Shown piece after piece: positions 45,570 to 54,795 of a DNA stretch of 64,000 bases. How positions within the stretch are numbered: position 1 is the stretch's first letter; every line of letters begins with the position of its first letter. The notes under the pieces were generated by a model. It was not told the origin of the DNA. It made no database searches and saw only the letters and a program-made list of their open reading frames with translations. The stretch comes from Paenibacillus aceris (lineage in GTDB: Bacteria; Bacillota; Bacilli; Paenibacillales; NBRC-103111). The stretch spans positions 186,001 to 250,000 of the forward strand of contig NZ_JAGGKV010000002.1 in the NCBI RefSeq assembly GCF_017874035.1, written 5' to 3'. Position numbers and translations under genes: made by a program.

Positions 45570-46283
45570 GTGACAGGAGCTAAAGATGGTTCGGGAGCAT
45601 CGCAAATTCCGATACTTTTCGAAGACAACCACATTCTTGTGGTGGAGAAGCCCGTGAACATGCCAACGCAAGAGGATGACTCGCGCGATCCAGATCTTCT
45701 GAACGCCCTGAAGGCAGACCTGAAGCATCGGCACAACAAGCCCGGCAATGTGTACCTCGGGCTTGTACACCGGCTTGACCGACCCGTTGGCGGCGTCATG
45801 GTCTTCGCCAAAACATCAAAAGCCGCCTCACGCTTGTCAGACGCGGTAAGAACAAGGCATCTCGACAAAACGTATGTCGCGATTGTGCATGGCAAACCGC
45901 CACAGCCGACCGCTACGCTGCGTCACTGGCTCTGGAAAGACACGCGGACGAATACCGTCAGCGTTGTCAAACCAGGCCAGCACGAAGCCAAGGAGGCTGT
46001 GCTGGATTATAAACTGCTCGGCAGCCAAGACGGTCTCAGCTTGATCCAGATCAAGCTGCACACCGGGCGGCCGCATCAAATCCGTGTGCAGCTGGCTGCC
46101 ATCGGCTGCACGCTTTACGGCGACCAGCGCTATGGCAGCGCGGTCAACAAGCCTGGCCAGCAGCTAGCGCTCTGGGCGACGGCTCTTTCCTTTGAGCATC
46201 CAACACTCAAAGAGACCATGCATTTTCGGTCGCTGCCTCCGATGCAGCGGCCGTGGAGCGGCTTTACAATCCCAGAATTGTAA
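45570..46283 (+). CDS. RluA-family pseudouridine synthase
   Basis: This 237-residue enzyme converts uridines of structured RNA to pseudouridine. The catalytic Asp is in LVHRLDRPVGG, and the LHTGRPHQIRVQL and YGDQRYG segments confirm the RluA family. No S4 domain precedes it. GTG 45570 lies 7 nt after GGGAGG; a longer upstream frame would overlap the methyltransferase gene by about 95 nt. The exact RNA target (23S or other) cannot be read from sequence. Confidence 0.9.
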   Translation: MTGAKDGSGASQIPILFEDNHILVVEKPVNMPTQEDDSRDPDLLNALKADLKHRHNKPGNVYLGLVHRLDRPVGGVMVFAKTSKAASRLSDAVRTRHLDKTYVAIVHGKPPQPTATLRHWLWKDTRTNTVSVVKPGQHEAKEAVLDYKLLGSQDGLSLIQIKLHTGRPHQIRVQLAAIGCTLYGDQRYGSAVNKPGQQLALWATALSFEHPTLKETMHFRSLPPMQRPWSGFTIPEL

Positions 46284-46315
46284 AGTCCGTCCGAAACGGG
46301 GGGGCGCTGCCTAAA

Positions 46316-46726
46316 TTAGTTGGCGACTTTTCCTAATAAATAAATAAGCAGTTTCTGGTTATGGGCGGAAACGCGGCTCAGGTACGTATCCAACAGTTGT
46401 TCACGGACTAACGTGCCTCGCTCGCATTCCGCCCTTCCTTTGTCTGTTACGTTGACCCAAACGATTCGGCGGTCTTTTTCATCTCGCACACGCACGACTA
46501 ATTCACTTTTCTCCATTCGATCTAATAGCGTTGTAACCGCCGCAGGTGTTGTAGTTAAATATTCGATTAGATCTGAAGGCTTCATACGCTCATTCGTCAT
46601 AAGTAATTCTAATACGTTAAGTTGCCCTTCTGTAATCGTAGGTGCTAATCCTACTTCCATCTGGCTCTTCAATTCCTTAGACAATTTCAGCCACAGCTTT
46701 CCAAACTCATCGGAATACAACCTCAC
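46316..46726 (-). CDS. MarR-family transcriptional regulator
   Basis: This 136-residue winged-helix repressor has the wing motif VVRVRDEKDRRIVWVNVTDKG and a recognition helix in TTPAAVTTLLDRMEK. The GTG at 46726 is preferred because the likely -10 (46764-46759) puts the transcript start near 46752, downstream of the longer in-frame start at 46768. A palindrome overlapping the -35 suggests autoregulation. It is convergent with the pseudouridine synthase gene. Confidence 0.85.
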   Translation of the reverse strand: MRLYSDEFGKLWLKLSKELKSQMEVGLAPTITEGQLNVLELLMTNERMKPSDLIEYLTTTPAAVTTLLDRMEKSELVVRVRDEKDRRIVWVNVTDKGRAECERGTLVREQLLDTYLSRVSAHNQKLLIYLLGKVAN

Positions 46727-46758
46727 ATCAACTCGCTTCCAACATCTACTATAACGCA

Positions 46759-46785
46759 AGTATAGCACGCATTTTCCCGTGTTAA
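46759..46785 (-). promoter_or_regulatory. Promoter of the MarR gene
   Basis: In minus sense TTAACA (46785-46780) and TATACT (46764-46759) are 15-16 nt apart depending on register. Confidence 0.5.
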
Positions 46786-46809
46786 AAGGTTAATGCCATT
46801 AATACTTTT
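46784..46809. promoter_or_regulatory. Palindromic operator candidate for the MarR protein
   Basis: TTAATG-C-CATTAA (46790-46802) is a perfect 13-nt palindrome. It extends to AAAAG ... CTTTT on both sides with a 1-nt slip. It abuts the -35 of the MarR gene. Confidence 0.55.
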
Positions 46810-46974
46810 CAACAAAAGCTGCACCGAAATAGGACATGCTGTCGAGACTTCTACAACTTTGTCCAAACATGATGAATGCCCTAGCTTTCTCGACTTCTTT
46901 TAACATCCCGCCCACTTCTGACATATACTGTGAAGCAGTTAGTTTTCAGACGAAGAAGCTAAGGAGTGGTTCAC

Positions 46975-47142
46975 GTGGACGATTGGAAAATAGAACTTGG
47001 CAAAAAAGCACTGGAAGCCGGCATACTGAAAGACCCACAGTGGCTGGATCGATTAGACGAACCGATGCCCCTGTGGGTCTTATTAGAGTTAGCTTTTATG
47101 CTGATGGAGAAGCTGGATCCACCTACTGTCAGTTATGATTGA
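46975..47142 (+). CDS. Hypothetical 55-aa protein
   Basis: This short plus-strand gene starts at GTG 46975, 9 nt after AAGGAG. The product opens MDDWKIELGKKALEAGILKD, continues PQWLDRLDEPMPLWVLLELA and ends in a helix. I believe similar short proteins occur in Paenibacillus, but no function is known. The sequence looks like two amphipathic helices joined by a Pro-rich turn. Its 3' end overlaps that of parC by 10 nt on the opposite strand. An 11-bp hairpin lies inside the coding region. Confidence 0.62.
   Translation: MDDWKIELGKKALEAGILKDPQWLDRLDEPMPLWVLLELAFMLMEKLDPPTVSYD
47030..47081. other. Strong hairpin inside the 55-aa gene
   Basis: AAGACCCACAG (47030-47040) pairs perfectly with CTGTGGGTCTT (47071-47081). 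In minus sense it lies about 50 nt downstream of the parC stop and is followed by TTTC, so it could end parC transcription. Confidence 0.5.
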
Positions 47143-49574
47143 GGGAATTTCAGCACATCGATGATGGACTCTGTTTTAGTAACAGGTATGAGTTGCTTAC
47201 CCTGCGCTTTGCGATCTTCCAGCGGCGCTGTTTCCGTTGAGAAACGAAGTTTCTCTCCATTGCTCATTACAGCCGTTATCTGATAATCCATTTTCACAAT
47301 AAATGTCCGGATCAATGCTGATCCGTTAGGTCTCACACGCTTGCCTTCCTTGAACTCAAAGGTAAGGATACCTTTCCCTCCGCGCCCTTGAATCGGATAA
47401 TCAACGACAAGGGACCGCTTCGCATACCCGAGGTCCGATATGACCAGCACTTCCCCCTCATCCCCGTAAATCCACTCAGCCGAGACGACTTCATCGTCTT
47501 CCTTGAGCTGGATGCCGCGCACACCCGCGGCCGCACGGCCCATCGGGTTTACTTCTTCCTCGCGGAAACGAATACTCATGCCCTGCTTCGTGACGAGCAG
47601 AATCTCTTTCGTATTGTCGCTTAGATGTACGTGGAGCACTTCATCCTGCTCTGCAAGCTTACAGGCGACAAGACCATTGGAACGGTTCGTCATGTATTCT
47701 TTGAGCTCGGTACGCTTCACTTGACCTTTACGGGTTACGAACACTAGCGACTTCGTCGGATCGTCGAACCCTTTGACAGGGATCACGTTTACGATGCGAT
47801 CTTCCTTGGCAATCGGAATGACATTGACAATCGCGGTGCCGTTCTCTTTCCACTTATACTCAGGGACTTGATGTACGGGCAGCAAATAATATTGACCTTT
47901 TTTCGTGAAAATCAACAGACTCTCAATCGTATTCACGTCGAGCAAGAAACGCAAGTAGTCGCCTTCCTTCAGCCCAGTACTCTCAAGCTCACCGCCTGAT
48001 CTTGTGAAAGAAAGTTTGCTTGTCCGTTTTAAATAGCCCTCATGGGAAAGCGTGATGAAGACATCTTCCGGATTGACAAGCACCTCCAGATTGACTTTCA
48101 GCTCCTCGACTTCGCCTTGAATGGCTGAACGGCGGTCGATACCGTATTTCTTGCGAATTTCGCCCATTTCATCTTTAATAACGCCTAACAGCTTTTTCAA
48201 GCTGCCCAAGATACCGCGCAAATAAGCAATTGTTTTCTCAACATCTTTCAACTCTTTTTCAAGAGTTGTAATTTCTAAATTCGTTAACCGGTATAATTGC
48301 AAAACAAGGATGGCATCCGCTTGACGCTCTGAGAAGCCAAATTTCTCGATCAGGTTATTTTGTGCATCCTGCCGATTTTTGGATGCCTTAATTGTGGCGA
48401 TCACTTCATCCAGAATGTTGAGAGCTTTGACAAGCCCCTCGAGCACATGAGCGCGATCTTCCGCTTTCTCAAGTTCATACTGAGATCGGAAAGTGACAAC
48501 TTCCTTTTGATGCTCAATGTAAGCTTCCAGAATTTCACGAATACCTAATTGGCGCGGCGCTTTATTGACAATCGCAACCATATTGAAATTGTACGTCACT
48601 TGCAGATCTGTTTTCTTCAGCAAATAAGCCAAGATCCCTTGCGCGTCCGCTTCCTTTTTCAGCTCGATCACAATCCGCAATCCATTACGGCCGCTTTCGT
48701 CACGAACCTCCGCGATCCCTTCGACTTTCTTCTCCAGCCGGATGTTCTCCATCGCGGTCACCAGACGCGCTTTCACGACCTGATAAGGAATTTCCGTGAT
48801 CACAATCTGCTGTCTGCCGCCGCGCATGTCTTCAATCGCCGTTTTGGATCGTATATAAATACGTCCCTTTCCTGTCCGGTACGCTTCACGTATACCCTCT
48901 TCGCCCATGATAATACCGGATGTCGGAAAGTCGGGACCTTTGACGATGGTCATTAATTCATCAACCGTAATCTCAGGCTTATCGATCATAGCTGTACACG
49001 CATCGATAATCTCGCGCAGGTTATGTGGAGGAATTTCAGTCGCAAAGCCGGCCGAAATGCCACTCACACCATTCACGAGCAAGTTCGGATAACGAGCTGG
49101 GAGCACAACTGGCTCCTTCGTGGAGTTATCGAAATTATCTTTGAACATAACCGTCCGTTTTTCAATATCACGAAGCAGCTCCATCGCAATTTCAGAGAGC
49201 CTGGCTTCCGTGTAACGCATAGCTGCCGGCGGGTCATCATCCAAGGATCCCCAGTTGCCATGGCCATCTACGAGGGTATGCCCCATCTTCCACGGCTGCG
49301 CCATCCGAACCATGCCGTCATAAATCGAAGCATCTCCGTGCGGATGGTAATTCCCCATGACATCGCCGACCGTTTTGGCCGATTTGCGATAAGGCTTATC
49401 TGGGGTGTTCCCTGAATCGTACATCGCATATAAAACACGACGTTGTACAGGCTTCAAGCCGTCTCTAACATCCGGGATCGCGCGATCCTGGATAATATAT
49501 TTGGAATAACGCCCGAATCGATCGCCAACGATCTCCTCCAGATAGGCTGGTAAAAACTCTTCTAAAATACCCAA
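47133..49574 (-). CDS. parC: DNA topoisomerase IV subunit A
   Basis: This 813-residue subunit cuts and rejoins DNA during chromosome decatenation. The catalytic Tyr121 is in PPAAMRYTEARL. The quinolone region reads HPHGDASIYD: Ala82 and Asp86 stand where E. coli ParC has Ser80 and Glu84. A coiled-coil/tower part and six beta-pinwheel repeats follow, with no canonical GyrA-box QRRGGKG; a shorter GRGGKG is seen. Pairing with parE (25 nt upstream) and the start MGILEEFLPAYLEEIVGDRF support ParC over GyrA. Confidence 0.95.
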   Translation of the reverse strand: MGILEEFLPAYLEEIVGDRFGRYSKYIIQDRAIPDVRDGLKPVQRRVLYAMYDSGNTPDKPYRKSAKTVGDVMGNYHPHGDASIYDGMVRMAQPWKMGHTLVDGHGNWGSLDDDPPAAMRYTEARLSEIAMELLRDIEKRTVMFKDNFDNSTKEPVVLPARYPNLLVNGVSGISAGFATEIPPHNLREIIDACTAMIDKPEITVDELMTIVKGPDFPTSGIIMGEEGIREAYRTGKGRIYIRSKTAIEDMRGGRQQIVITEIPYQVVKARLVTAMENIRLEKKVEGIAEVRDESGRNGLRIVIELKKEADAQGILAYLLKKTDLQVTYNFNMVAIVNKAPRQLGIREILEAYIEHQKEVVTFRSQYELEKAEDRAHVLEGLVKALNILDEVIATIKASKNRQDAQNNLIEKFGFSERQADAILVLQLYRLTNLEITTLEKELKDVEKTIAYLRGILGSLKKLLGVIKDEMGEIRKKYGIDRRSAIQGEVEELKVNLEVLVNPEDVFITLSHEGYLKRTSKLSFTRSGGELESTGLKEGDYLRFLLDVNTIESLLIFTKKGQYYLLPVHQVPEYKWKENGTAIVNVIPIAKEDRIVNVIPVKGFDDPTKSLVFVTRKGQVKRTELKEYMTNRSNGLVACKLAEQDEVLHVHLSDNTKEILLVTKQGMSIRFREEEVNPMGRAAAGVRGIQLKEDDEVVSAEWIYGDEGEVLVISDLGYAKRSLVVDYPIQGRGGKGILTFEFKEGKRVRPNGSALIRTFIVKMDYQITAVMSNGEKLRFSTETAPLEDRKAQGKQLIPVTKTESIIDVLKFPQS

Positions 49575-49598
49575 CTTTCAGTCACCACTCTTTTTGGT

Positions 49599-51566
49599 CT
49601 ACTCTACATATTCGGTAAAATCGACGTTCTCAATAATCCAACGTTTGCGCGGATCTACTTTATCGCCCATTAGTGTTGTCACTCGGCGCTCAGCTTTAGC
49701 GGCATCTTCAATTTGAACCTGTAGAAGTTGCCGGCTCTCCGGATTCATGGTTGTTTCCCACAGCTGATCCGGATTCATCTCGCCAAGTCCTTTGTACCGC
49801 TGTAATTCGGTATTCTTGCCAAGCTCTTTCACAACAGACTGCAATTGCTCATCCGTCCATGCATATTTGTATCCGCCATTTTTAGCTTTTTTCGTCACTT
49901 TATAAAGCGGCGGCTGTGCAATGTATACTTTGCCTGCATCAATCATCGGCTTCATATAGCGATAGAAGAAAGTTAAGAGCAGCACTTGAATATGCGCGCC
50001 GTCGGTATCAGCGTCCGTCATAATAATAATTTTACCGTAATTCATCTCATCAACTTCGAATTCAGAGCCAACACCTGCCCCAATGGCAGCGATAATCGCT
50101 TTGTATTCATCATTTTTCATAATATCGAGAAGCTTTGCTTTCTCGGGGTTCATCGGTTTTCCTTTTAGAGGCAAAATAGCCTGATGTTTGGAATCACGCC
50201 CTTGCTTCGCTGAACCGCCGGCTGAGTCACCCTCAACGACGAACAATTCATTGCGCTGCAAATCTTTGGATTGAGCAGGAGTTAACTTACCGCCTAAGTT
50301 AGAGCTCTCGCTCTTCCCTTTCTTCCCGCTGCGAATCTCTTCCCGCGCTTTACGGGCAGCTTCACGAGCCTTGGAGGCTTGAACCGCCTTCTTCAGCATC
50401 ATTTGGGCAATTTGCGGATTTTCTTCCAGAAACACCGTCATTTTATCCGAAACAACCGCATCCACCGCACTTCTAGCAATAGCGCTTCCAAGCTGATCCT
50501 TGGTTTGGCCGACGAATTCGACATCGCCCATCTTGATATTGATCACGACCATCATACCTTCTCTTAGGTCGGTGCCGTCAAGGTTTTTCTCCTTCTCTTT
50601 GAGAATGCCCGCTTTACGGGCGTATTCATTCATGACCCTTGTATAAGCGGTCTTGAATCCCGTCTCATGTGTGCCGCCGCCGCGAGTCGGAATCGCATTC
50701 ACGAATGACGCAATCGTTTCTGTATAGCCATCATTGTACTGAAGGGCAACCTCGACTTCGATTTCGTCCTTCTCCGAGGCAAAATGAATCACAGGATGCA
50801 GAACTGTCTTCTCTTCATTCAAAAATTCAACAAATTGGCTCGCGCCACCTTCATACTGGAACGAATCCTGTTTATCCGTACGCTCATCCTTTAAATTAAC
50901 AAGCAATCCCGAGTTCAAGAAAGCAATCTCCTGCAATCGCTCGGATAATGTATCGTATGAAATGGTGGTGCCACCCTGAAATACACGTTTGTCCGGTTTA
51001 AATGTGACTTTCGTACCTGTCCGATTTGAATTCCCAATTACAGCTAAACCGGTCGTAGGTTCACCTACGTGCTCTACACCTTTATCGTCTACCCAATATT
51101 CAAACCGCTGCTTATGCGTTTTGCCATCGCGATAAATCTCGACTTCCAGCCATTCGGATAACGCGTTGGTTACTGATGCGCCTACACCATGCAGACCACC
51201 TGACTTTTTGTAACCCGATCCGCCAAATTTACCTCCTGCATGCAAAATGGTAAATACCACTTGCGGCGTCGGAACTCCGGTCTTATGCATACCTGTCGGG
51301 ATACCCCGACCGTTATCTTGCACCGTGATGGACTGATCCTTATGTATCGTCACACTGATTTTGGAACAGTGCTTGGCAAGATGCTCGTCTACCGCGTTAT
51401 CGACGATTTCCCAGATCAGATGGTGCAAGCCGGAAGAACTCGTGCTGCCGATATACATCCCTGGTCTTTTTCGTACAGCGACAAGCCCTTCCAGTACTTG
51501 AATATCATCGACATCATAATCGGATGTTGGGGCTTTTCCATTCGCAAATTCTAGTTGCTCAGTCAT
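49599..51566 (-). CDS. parE: DNA topoisomerase IV subunit B
   Basis: This 655-residue GHKL ATPase-topoisomerase subunit has the ATP-binding EIVDNAVDE and DNGRGIPTG motifs, the GLHGVGASVTNAL lid, and the TOPRIM motifs EGDSAGGSAKQGRD and TDADTDGAHI. It lacks the E. coli GyrB insertion. ATG 51566 follows AAGGAGGG. It is co-transcribed with parC. Confidence 0.96.
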   Translation of the reverse strand: MTEQLEFANGKAPTSDYDVDDIQVLEGLVAVRKRPGMYIGSTSSSGLHHLIWEIVDNAVDEHLAKHCSKISVTIHKDQSITVQDNGRGIPTGMHKTGVPTPQVVFTILHAGGKFGGSGYKKSGGLHGVGASVTNALSEWLEVEIYRDGKTHKQRFEYWVDDKGVEHVGEPTTGLAVIGNSNRTGTKVTFKPDKRVFQGGTTISYDTLSERLQEIAFLNSGLLVNLKDERTDKQDSFQYEGGASQFVEFLNEEKTVLHPVIHFASEKDEIEVEVALQYNDGYTETIASFVNAIPTRGGGTHETGFKTAYTRVMNEYARKAGILKEKEKNLDGTDLREGMMVVINIKMGDVEFVGQTKDQLGSAIARSAVDAVVSDKMTVFLEENPQIAQMMLKKAVQASKAREAARKAREEIRSGKKGKSESSNLGGKLTPAQSKDLQRNELFVVEGDSAGGSAKQGRDSKHQAILPLKGKPMNPEKAKLLDIMKNDEYKAIIAAIGAGVGSEFEVDEMNYGKIIIMTDADTDGAHIQVLLLTFFYRYMKPMIDAGKVYIAQPPLYKVTKKAKNGGYKYAWTDEQLQSVVKELGKNTELQRYKGLGEMNPDQLWETTMNPESRQLLQVQIEDAAKAERRVTTLMGDKVDPRKRWIIENVDFTEYVE

Positions 51567-51598
51567 TGAAGCCCTCCTTTTTCTAATATAGAGTTCTT

Positions 51599-51622
51599 TA
51601 AAAGGAGATCCGCTGCTCCTTT
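51599..51622 (-). terminator. Weak terminator after the ABC-2 permease gene
   Basis: In minus sense AAAGGAG pairs with CTCCTTT and TT follows. It lies between the exporter operon and parE. Confidence 0.5.
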
Positions 51623-51627
51623 GTAGT

Positions 51628-52629
51628 TTAATTCAATATATCCTTGCGGGAGAAAACAGTAAAGGAAACAATTATCGAAATAGCGGCCCAAACGCTTAAA
51701 ACAGTTAGCGAGAACCCTAAGTCCATCCCTTTGATTGGCGGAAGTCCTCCCGTTAAATACTTGGTTAAGTCCAAGTTGACCATAAACAAATATTTCGCTG
51801 TTTCCCAAGATGATACCATGTTGGAAAGAATCGTCCCCGAAATTAATACCGCGAGCATGACCCCCATACCGGCAGCAGTTGAACGAATGAGAACCGAGAT
51901 CATCAACGACATGAGTGAGACCACTAATGCCGAGAACCAGACCAGCCCAAACTCCATTAAGAGAAAGAACCATTGATCGACCGCTCTTACTAAACTGAAA
52001 TCTACATCAGTGCCACTTATCTGAATCCCTGTAAAGATCGGCATCATCCACCCGTTATAGCCGAAAACAAGCCCAGAAATCAAGTAACACAGCACGCCTG
52101 TAGACAGAATCGTAAGCGAAGTAAAGAATATGACGGTTATTAATTTGCTCAATAGGATTTTCCATCGCCGAACCGGTCTTGTCAACAATAATTTAATAGT
52201 CCCCGTAGAATGCTCTGATGATACGATATCTGCCGAAATGACCATGATGATCAACGGAATGAATAATGAGACGGCATTTTTGACAAACTCGCGCGTAAAC
52301 GTCACCGCATTGGGCGAGCTTGGATCCACATCCTTATCCAGATAATAATTTGCAATCTGAATCTGAACTTTGAGCTGCTGCTTCCATTCATCCGGTGTTC
52401 TTGCTGAGCTTAAGCGCTTTTCCCAATCAATGATTTTTTGACGCTGGTCCGCTTTCCAATCTGTCGTCCCAAACTGCTTTTGGGTATTTTGGGCGACACG
52501 CATTTGTGCATAAGTGAACATAGGAATAAGAGCAAGCAGAATAAGAATGATCACATAAAAACGTTTTTTCTTAATCATTTTGATGCATTCATTTTTGACC
52601 AACTCATATAAAATAAGCAATTCTTTCAC
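51628..52629 (-). CDS. ABC-2 type transporter permease
   Basis: This 333-residue membrane subunit has one N-terminal helix (about 22-42), a soluble loop to about 105, and five further helices. The segment ISADIVSSEHSTGTIKLLLTRPVRRWKILLSK is typical of ABC-2 exporters (NatB/YhaP-like), where the E-x-x-x-G-T/S-I/L motif precedes the coupling helix. It lies 6 nt downstream of its ATPase gene. Confidence 0.9.
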   Translation of the reverse strand: MKELLILYELVKNECIKMIKKKRFYVIILILLALIPMFTYAQMRVAQNTQKQFGTTDWKADQRQKIIDWEKRLSSARTPDEWKQQLKVQIQIANYYLDKDVDPSSPNAVTFTREFVKNAVSLFIPLIIMVISADIVSSEHSTGTIKLLLTRPVRRWKILLSKLITVIFFTSLTILSTGVLCYLISGLVFGYNGWMMPIFTGIQISGTDVDFSLVRAVDQWFFLLMEFGLVWFSALVVSLMSLMISVLIRSTAAGMGVMLAVLISGTILSNMVSSWETAKYLFMVNLDLTKYLTGGLPPIKGMDLGFSLTVLSVWAAISIIVSFTVFSRKDILN

Positions 52630-52635
52630 CGTCCC

Positions 52636-53616
52636 CTATTGTATGGTTTCACCTTCGGTTAGGCTCAAGAACAAATCTTCCAGCGTTGGGTTCTTGATTT
52701 CTACAGCAAAGAGGCTAATTCCTGCTTCCATCAATTGCCGACTTATTTGCGGAACATTCTCTTTATCCATTTGCGTAACAATTTGTTTCACCGAAGATTG
52801 TGTATGCGTAGGATCATCTTGACTGATTTCCTCAATCGCGTTTACAAGCGGAGACGCATCGAGAAGCCCCTCAGCCTTATCGGCCGGAGACACGGACCAA
52901 ACCACTTTGCCGCCTTGCGCAATCAACTCTTCAACAGCTCCTACTTGAATAACTTGTCCATGACTTATAATGGCTACGCGGTCACACATTTGCTGTATCT
53001 CGCTCAGCAGGTGACTGGAAACAAACAAGCTAAGCCCATCCGCAGCCAGACGCTGGATAAACTCCCTCATTTCCTTGATCCCCTGCGGATCCAGACCATT
53101 CGTAGGCTCGTCCAAAATTAATAAACTGGGTCGCCCGAGAAGGGCTTGGGCAATACCAAGACGCTGCCGCATACCGAGGGAATACGTGCGTACTTTATCA
53201 TGAATACGTCCATCCATAGAGACAATTTCCACGACCTCTTGAATCCGCTGCTCATCAACATCCGGCAGCATTCTTGCAAAATGTTCGAGATTTTCCCATC
53301 CCGTCAAATAGGAATAAAGTTCTGGATTCTCAACGATACAACCGACTTGGCGCATCGCTTGATTATGCTCCTTACGGACATCGAATCCACAGATGTGAAT
53401 GGTTCCTTCCGTAGGACGGATTAAATCAACGAGCATTCGAATCGTCGTTGTTTTTCCAGACCCGTTAGGACCTAGAAAACCAAAAATTTCACCGGCAAAC
53501 ACTTCAAAGGAGATCCCTTTGATAATTTCTTTATTTTTAATTTTCTTTTTTAAATTTTTCACGGACAATACGGTCTTAGGAATGGTTACTGCTTCTTCCA
53601 CTTTAACTGCCCCCAT
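52636..53616 (-). CDS. ABC-2 exporter ATP-binding protein
   Basis: This 326-residue ATPase has Walker A GPNGSGKTT, signature YSLGMRQRLGIAQAL, Walker B SLLILDEPTNGLDPQG and His-switch FVSSHLLSE. The C-terminal ~90 residues form the regulatory extension found in NatA/BcrA-type ATPases. The ATG at 53616 overlaps the stop of the GDSL hydrolase gene by 1 nt (TGATG). A GTG 13 codons downstream with GGGGGC before it is a possible alternative. Confidence 0.9.
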   Translation of the reverse strand: MGAVKVEEAVTIPKTVLSVKNLKKKIKNKEIIKGISFEVFAGEIFGFLGPNGSGKTTTIRMLVDLIRPTEGTIHICGFDVRKEHNQAMRQVGCIVENPELYSYLTGWENLEHFARMLPDVDEQRIQEVVEIVSMDGRIHDKVRTYSLGMRQRLGIAQALLGRPSLLILDEPTNGLDPQGIKEMREFIQRLAADGLSLFVSSHLLSEIQQMCDRVAIISHGQVIQVGAVEELIAQGGKVVWSVSPADKAEGLLDASPLVNAIEEISQDDPTHTQSSVKQIVTQMDKENVPQISRQLMEAGISLFAVEIKNPTLEDLFLSLTEGETIQ

Positions 53617-54431
53617 CACTTCAGAATTTGTAAAATTCGATCAGCAATCCGCTCATAACCATCCCCGTTTGGATGAAAATGATCAGCCGAAGACAAATAT
53701 TTAATCAAATTTTGCTCAAATAAATCATAAGTTGGGACAATGACCATTTGCGGATAACGGTTCATCATTTCAAAAACACCATTATTCCAGCGCTGTACAA
53801 TGAGTGAACCTTCTTTTTTGGGATCTAAATCAAGAAAAGGATGATATAAACCAACGTAAAGCACGGTTGCCTTAGGGTTCGCCTTATTTATGGCTTGGAG
53901 AATTTTCTCCATTTTATCAAGTGCCGGGGCGACACGGCCAACTGCTGCCTCGGGGTTAAACTCCGTCTGGTTGTCCCCTTTAAACAGCCCATCTCCACCG
54001 GCAAAAATATCATTACCGCCTATGGTAAGCATAATAATATCTGCCTGTGCGAGCGCATCCTGTGTCTTTTTCAGTGCCAGATCAGCTAATAGCTGGTCGC
54101 TTTTATATCCTGGGATAGCCAAGTTATTCAGCACGAATACTGGCTTTCCAGTCTCTTTCTCCAGCTTTTCACGGACTCGGCCCACATAGCCTTTGCCTGT
54201 ATTGTCACCTGTTCCGGCGGTCAATGAATCGCCTAGCGCAACGATTTGCAGCTTAGCTTTGCTTTCAATCATCGTTTCCTTCTTCGGAGCCTCCGTCGCC
54301 AAATTAAGTGTCCCGGATGCTTTTGGAAACCATATCTGATTCGCCGCGTAAGCAAATCCTACGGCGAAAACAATTGTGGTAATTGAAGCAGTTAGGCCAA
54401 TTGTTCCCCATATGAAGCGAGATGATCTCAA
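53616..54431 (-). CDS. SGNH/GDSL-family hydrolase, membrane-anchored
   Basis: This 271-residue esterase/lipase-like protein has an N-terminal hydrophobic anchor (about 9-30) and the SGNH blocks: Ser69 in VALGDSLTAG, Gly in the AIPGYKS region, Asn in TIGGNDIF, and Asp-His in SADHFHPNGDGY. It resembles Bacillus YpmR. It starts at TTG 54431, 6-7 nt after GGAGGGG; the longer frame upstream lacks a ribosome binding site. It is the first gene of an operon with an ABC-2 exporter, so it may process a lipid or wall component handled by that exporter. Confidence 0.87.
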   Translation of the reverse strand: MRSSRFIWGTIGLTASITTIVFAVGFAYAANQIWFPKASGTLNLATEAPKKETMIESKAKLQIVALGDSLTAGTGDNTGKGYVGRVREKLEKETGKPVFVLNNLAIPGYKSDQLLADLALKKTQDALAQADIIMLTIGGNDIFAGGDGLFKGDNQTEFNPEAAVGRVAPALDKMEKILQAINKANPKATVLYVGLYHPFLDLDPKKEGSLIVQRWNNGVFEMMNRYPQMVIVPTYDLFEQNLIKYLSSADHFHPNGDGYERIADRILQILK

Positions 54432-54581
54432 GTATGTCCCCTCCTGCGAATAAATGGCATAATTCACTCTAAGAGTATAGCTTCTAGAATAAATTTGCAA
54501 ACGCTGCAATATGGCGGTGTGATGCATGCGATCATGCGTTCGCGATAAGTAGTATAGCATATAATAGTAAAACTCCACCAC

Positions 54582-54795
54582 CTTTGTTACAGTTGTGGCC
54601 GCTAATATTACACGCTACTCTAAAAAAATGCAGATTAGATAATGCTGCTACTTTCATTCTGCATTGGTATGACCCGAAGCATACAGCACATGTTGGATAG
54701 GAGTCAACACTACAGCTTGCGATTGATGGAGGTGCTGATGTCTCTAGAGTTCTTTGGTGCTGGGATTACTGGAGTGAATGAATTGTTTAGAGTTG
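54582..54795. other. Intergenic leader before the minisatellite
   Basis: This lies upstream of the GDSL operon on the minus strand. No gene or convincing promoter pair was recognised. Confidence 0.4.
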
